Of a stretch of 8,324 nt of DNA, positions 6,077 to 8,324 are shown piece by piece. The DNA is from Acidobacteriota bacterium (GTDB lineage: Bacteria > Acidobacteriota > Terriglobia > Bryobacterales > Bryobacteraceae). The position numbers and the translations under genes were made by a program. Below the pieces are notes generated by a model. It did no database searches. It was not told the origin of the DNA and saw only the letters and a list, made by a program, of their open reading frames with translations. The stretch covers positions 1 through 8,324 of the forward strand of contig JAPKYY010000973.1 in the NCBI GenBank assembly GCA_026394095.1, written 5' to 3'. Position 1 is the stretch's first letter. Each line of letters begins with the position of its first letter.

Positions 6077-7085
6077 ACTTGGGAAATACCGTGGGTGGGA
6101 CAAGCTTTGCCTGCCAGCCTTCGCCACTGAGAGCCTTCATAAACTCAACCAGATCCTTCTTGTCCTGTGCAGTCAGCTTAAGAGGCTTCATGCGTTCATC
6201 GAGGTTCTTGTTGGGGTTGCCGCCCTTGTCGTAATACTCAACAACATCTTCGAGCGTGGCAAGGCTGCCATCGTGCATGTAGGGTGCAGTGCGTGCGATC
6301 TCCCGCAAGGTCGGGGTCTTAAAGGCACCCCAATCTGCTGGATTCTTGGTCACTGCCATGCGGCCTTCGTCCGGGTTCGGCTTGTCGGTACCCACTCCAA
6401 GGTTGTGATAAGCGTTGGTCGTGAGATTCACGCCTTCATGGCACTGGTCACACTTTGCCTTGTTGAAATAAACATCAAAGCCGCGAATCTGGCTGGCAGT
6501 CATCGCCTTCTTGTTGCCCGCCTTGTAGCGGTCATAAGGAGAGTTGCCGCTCAGCACGGTGCGTTCATAAGTTGCGATGGCTTTGGTCACCTCATCAATG
6601 CCAAAATTCTCGCTACCGTACACCTGCTTGAATCGCGCGACGTAGCCAGGAATACCCTTCAGTGTCTTGACCACAATCTCGTGAGTATTGCCCATCTCAA
6701 TTGGATTCTGCATCGGGCCGCCGGCCTGCTCTTCGAGACTCTTCGCACGGCCATCCCAGAACTGAGCCAGCGAGTAGGCGCGATTAAACACAGTAGGGGC
6801 GCTGCGGCCACCAGTCTGCCCCTTGATGCCGCTGCTCACCGGTTTGTTGTCGGTGAAGGCATTCTCGGGAGCATGGCAAGTGGCGCAAGCCACGGTGCCG
6901 TCGGCGCTAAGTCGCTTGTCGTAATAAAGCAAGCGGCCAAGTTCGCGCTTCTCAGCCGAGTAGGGGTTGTCTTTGGGAAACTGAATGGGCAGTAGGCCAA
7001 GCGGTACTTCGAGGGCCGGGTCTGCTGCGAAGATGGCAAAGGCTGGCGCAAGAAGCGCCAGCCGGGACAAGTTTGAGAAATTCAT
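6075..7085 (-). CDS. Di-haem cytochrome c peroxidase (CcpA/MauG superfamily)
   Basis: Secreted c-type cytochrome of the bacterial di-haem peroxidase superfamily, whose members reduce hydrogen peroxide with electrons from small cytochromes or oxidise other substrates (MauG type). Numbered from the ATG at 7085 it has 336 residues. A signal peptide (about 1-20, ending AIFA) precedes two haem-binding motifs, CATCH (67-71) and CDQCH (212-216). Other family marks are FWDGR (109-113), QNPIEM (126-131), TPTLREI (257-263) and APYMHDGS (267-274), with Met270 the probable distal haem ligand. An in-frame start exists at 7112, but it would overlap the upstream gene and put nine polar residues before the signal peptide, so 7085 is chosen; a weak AGG lies six bases upstream. 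It is 7 bases downstream of the small Cys/His protein gene, so they are surely co-transcribed. Peroxidase activity is likely but not proven, since relatives have other roles. Confidence 0.92.
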   Translation of the reverse strand: MNFSNLSRLALLAPAFAIFAADPALEVPLGLLPIQFPKDNPYSAEKRELGRLLYYDKRLSADGTVACATCHAPENAFTDNKPVSSGIKGQTGGRSAPTVFNRAYSLAQFWDGRAKSLEEQAGGPMQNPIEMGNTHEIVVKTLKGIPGYVARFKQVYGSENFGIDEVTKAIATYERTVLSGNSPYDRYKAGNKKAMTASQIRGFDVYFNKAKCDQCHEGVNLTTNAYHNLGVGTDKPNPDEGRMAVTKNPADWGAFKTPTLREIARTAPYMHDGSLATLEDVVEYYDKGGNPNKNLDERMKPLKLTAQDKKDLVEFMKALSGEGWQAKLVPPTVFPK

Positions 7086-7092
7086 GCCAAAC

Positions 7093-7641
7093 CTACTTCT
7101 TGGTAAAGCCATGAACGTAGATTGCTTTCACACCGTTGTGTGACCAAAGCGTTCCGTTCACTTCGACGATGTGGGCGGCATGATCGATAGCAGATGCGCG
7201 GAAGTCGGTCTGTCCGTCGCGACGCAGGTCATGCTCTTCGTCCATCAGCATATAAAGCGAGCCGTCCTTGGCAAGCAAGCCAATGGGCTGACCAGCCTTG
7301 AAGCACTTCTGCGCACAAGCGCGATGCTTGTCGCCATGCTTGCCAATCTGCATGTAACAGGAGAAGTCCAGAACTTCACCGGCGATCGTGATCGGCTTGG
7401 CCCCGGGATTGGGCTTTCCATCGACGGATGCGCCAAGGGTGGTGGCAGACCATTCTCCACCGGCCTTTACGGCTTCACCCAAAGTGGCGTGAGGCTTCTC
7501 ATAAGTCCCGCCATCAGCAGCAACGGTCATCTGGGGTTGCAGAATTGTGGAGCCCCCCTTTTTCGGGGTCTGTGCTACCAGCATCGTACCGAGCAGGCAA
7601 ACGCCAAGTCCTGCGATTGCGCCCATCCAATTTTTCTTCAT
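7093..7641 (-). CDS. Secreted protein with conserved-looking Cys/His motif, function unknown
   Basis: A 182-residue protein with signal peptide (KKNW, hydrophobic run, then LVAQ; cleavage near 23-24), so it is periplasmic or secreted. The middle (about 38-80) is polar and low in recognisable features. From 84 a compact domain begins (ITIAGEVLDFSCYM) with Cys95, then His102, His106, Cys109 and Cys113 in the pattern C-x10-H-x2-C-x3-C, followed by GQPIGLLAKDGSLYML and a C-terminal strand-rich part ending HGFTKK. The pattern could bind a metal or form disulphides; it is not CxxCH, so covalent c-haem is not predicted. A longer frame runs to 7776 but reads through the end of the reductase gene; the AGGAGA at 7649-7654 favours the ATG at 7641 over the one at 7647. 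I recognise the motif style from uncharacterised exported proteins but cannot name a function. Its position between a reductase and a di-haem peroxidase suggests an envelope redox role. Confidence 0.85.
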   Translation of the reverse strand: MKKNWMGAIAGLGVCLLGTMLVAQTPKKGGSTILQPQMTVAADGGTYEKPHATLGEAVKAGGEWSATTLGASVDGKPNPGAKPITIAGEVLDFSCYMQIGKHGDKHRACAQKCFKAGQPIGLLAKDGSLYMLMDEEHDLRRDGQTDFRASAIDHAAHIVEVNGTLWSHNGVKAIYVHGFTKK

Positions 7642-7648
7642 ATTCATT

Positions 7649-7654
7649 TCTCCT
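7649..7654 (-). promoter_or_regulatory. Strong ribosome binding site that decides a start
   Basis: The minus strand reads AGGAGA, 7 bases before the ATG at 7641 but only 1 base before the ATG at 7647. The spacing picks 7641 as the start of the secreted Cys/His protein and argues against the longer frame reaching 7776. Confidence 0.7.
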
Positions 7655-7667
7655 ATAAATCGAAATC

Positions 7668-8324
7668 TTAGCCGCGTGTAGATGCGGCTGGAATCTTGTT
7701 CAACAGATCTTCCATTTCGGCGCGGCTTTCGCTGCCGATCGTAAAGCAATCTGTCAGGCCCTGGGCCAAATGCCATTGAATGGCTTCATCGGCCTTGGTA
7801 CGGAGCTTGCCAGCACCAAGCACCTTCATGCCAATGATGCCTTTGCCCGCAGCCTTCATCTCTTTGAGTACTGCGGTGACAACTTCCGGCTTGTCATCCA
7901 TCGCAACACCAGCCGGGTTATAGCGGGCCAGATCCACTTCTACCCAGGGGCTTTTGGCTGCTGTCTTGAGCGCACCCAGCGTGTGGCAGCTTGTGCCTTT
8001 GGTGCGGATAATGCCTTTTTCTTTTGCTTCGCTCAACACATCCATCGCACCCTTCATCCGCACATCCCAGTCGCTGTCCATCATGCAGTGCAGCAGTACG
8101 ATGTCGATGTAGTCGGTACCGATTTCACGGCGGAAGCGGTCGAGGTCTGCACGCATATCGGCGGCGGTGAGAGCGCGCGATTTCGACATGATCGTTACCT
8201 TGTCGCGCGAGACAGTCTTCAATGCTTCTTTGAGGTGTGGATGGCTGCCATACTGGTCAGCGGAATCCCAAAAGAATACACCCTGGTCGTAAGCTGCACG
8301 GAACAATTCCGATACACCCTTGAA
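7668..8324 (-). CDS. Aldo/keto reductase, 5' end outside the window
   Basis: C-terminal 218 residues of an NAD(P)H-dependent aldo/keto reductase with a TIM-barrel fold. The frame is open to the window edge (it reads FKGVSEL before the first TTG), so the true start is upstream. Numbered from the first visible residue, the catalytic tetrad is present: Asp20 (WDSAD), Tyr25 (QYG), the Lys of MSKS and the His of LLHCM. Later parts include the strand-helix repeat with GTSCHTLGAL and the helix DLARYNPAG, then GKGIIGMKVLGAG and a cofactor-side GSES near the end. The visible part ends soon after that motif (PAASTRG), so there is no extra C-terminal ferredoxin-like domain. It is the most upstream gene seen in the minus-strand run, 26 bases before the secreted Cys/His protein. 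Substrate is unknown; sugars or small carbonyls are typical of the family. Confidence 0.9.
   Translation of the reverse strand, partial: FKGVSELFRAAYDQGVFFWDSADQYGSHPHLKEALKTVSRDKVTIMSKSRALTAADMRADLDRFRREIGTDYIDIVLLHCMMDSDWDVRMKGAMDVLSEAKEKGIIRTKGTSCHTLGALKTAAKSPWVEVDLARYNPAGVAMDDKPEVVTAVLKEMKAAGKGIIGMKVLGAGKLRTKADEAIQWHLAQGLTDCFTIGSESRAEMEDLLNKIPAASTRG

Noticed and set aside
6273..6995. Plus-strand open frame (240 codons) opposite the peroxidase gene
   Set aside because: No recognisable motif; the minus-strand frame carries both haem motifs and all family signatures.
7642..7776. N-terminal extension of the secreted Cys/His protein to 7776
   Set aside because: It would overlap the end of the reductase gene by about 100 bases and bury the signal peptide 45 residues in; a strong ribosome binding site marks 7641.

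Overview
The window has compact, moderately GC-rich bacterial coding with almost no intergenic DNA and no stretch over 300 bases without a gene. The gene styles (exported DUF1080 protein, M28 peptidase with PA domain, lipoprotein-type gamma-glutamyltransferase homologue, di-haem peroxidase beside a secreted Cys/His protein) suggest an Acidobacteriota bacterium of the Bryobacter/Solibacter type. This is an inference from gene content; no rRNA or marker gene is present to prove it.

Layout. (1) 1-1872, minus: a complete gamma-glutamyltransferase-family lipoprotein. (2) 1887-4555, plus, divergent from it: a 56-residue zinc-ribbon microprotein missing from a standard ORF listing, a secreted M28 metallopeptidase, a PrmA-like ribosomal protein L11 methyltransferase whose TTG start directly follows the peptidase stop codon, and tRNA-Arg(TCT) 11 bases after the methyltransferase. 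These four sit 11 to 13 bases apart or directly abut and could be one transcript. (3) 4567-5097, plus: a DUF1080 (3-keto-disaccharide hydrolase-like) gene whose frame is preserved end to end except for two in-frame amber codons at codons 10 and 21. (4) 5094-8324, minus: a four-gene run read right to left: an aldo/keto reductase (5' end outside the window), a small secreted protein with a C-x10-H-x2-C-x3-C motif, a di-haem cytochrome c peroxidase, and a Tat-type lipoprotein sugar-binding protein with no transporter partners in view. The DUF1080 and sugar-binding genes converge and their stop codons overlap inside a perfect 10-bp palindrome.

How the genes may work together. The minus-strand run looks like an envelope redox/carbohydrate unit: an oxidoreductase, two exported proteins with likely metal or haem centres, and a sugar-binding lipoprotein, facing a sugar-active DUF1080 remnant. 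The left half combines exported peptide breakdown (GGT homologue, M28 peptidase) with translation functions (PrmA-like enzyme, tRNA). The observation most worth following is the double-amber DUF1080 gene, which is either a very young pseudogene or a gene read through amber codons. I see no CRISPR array, insertion sequence, phage gene or defence system.
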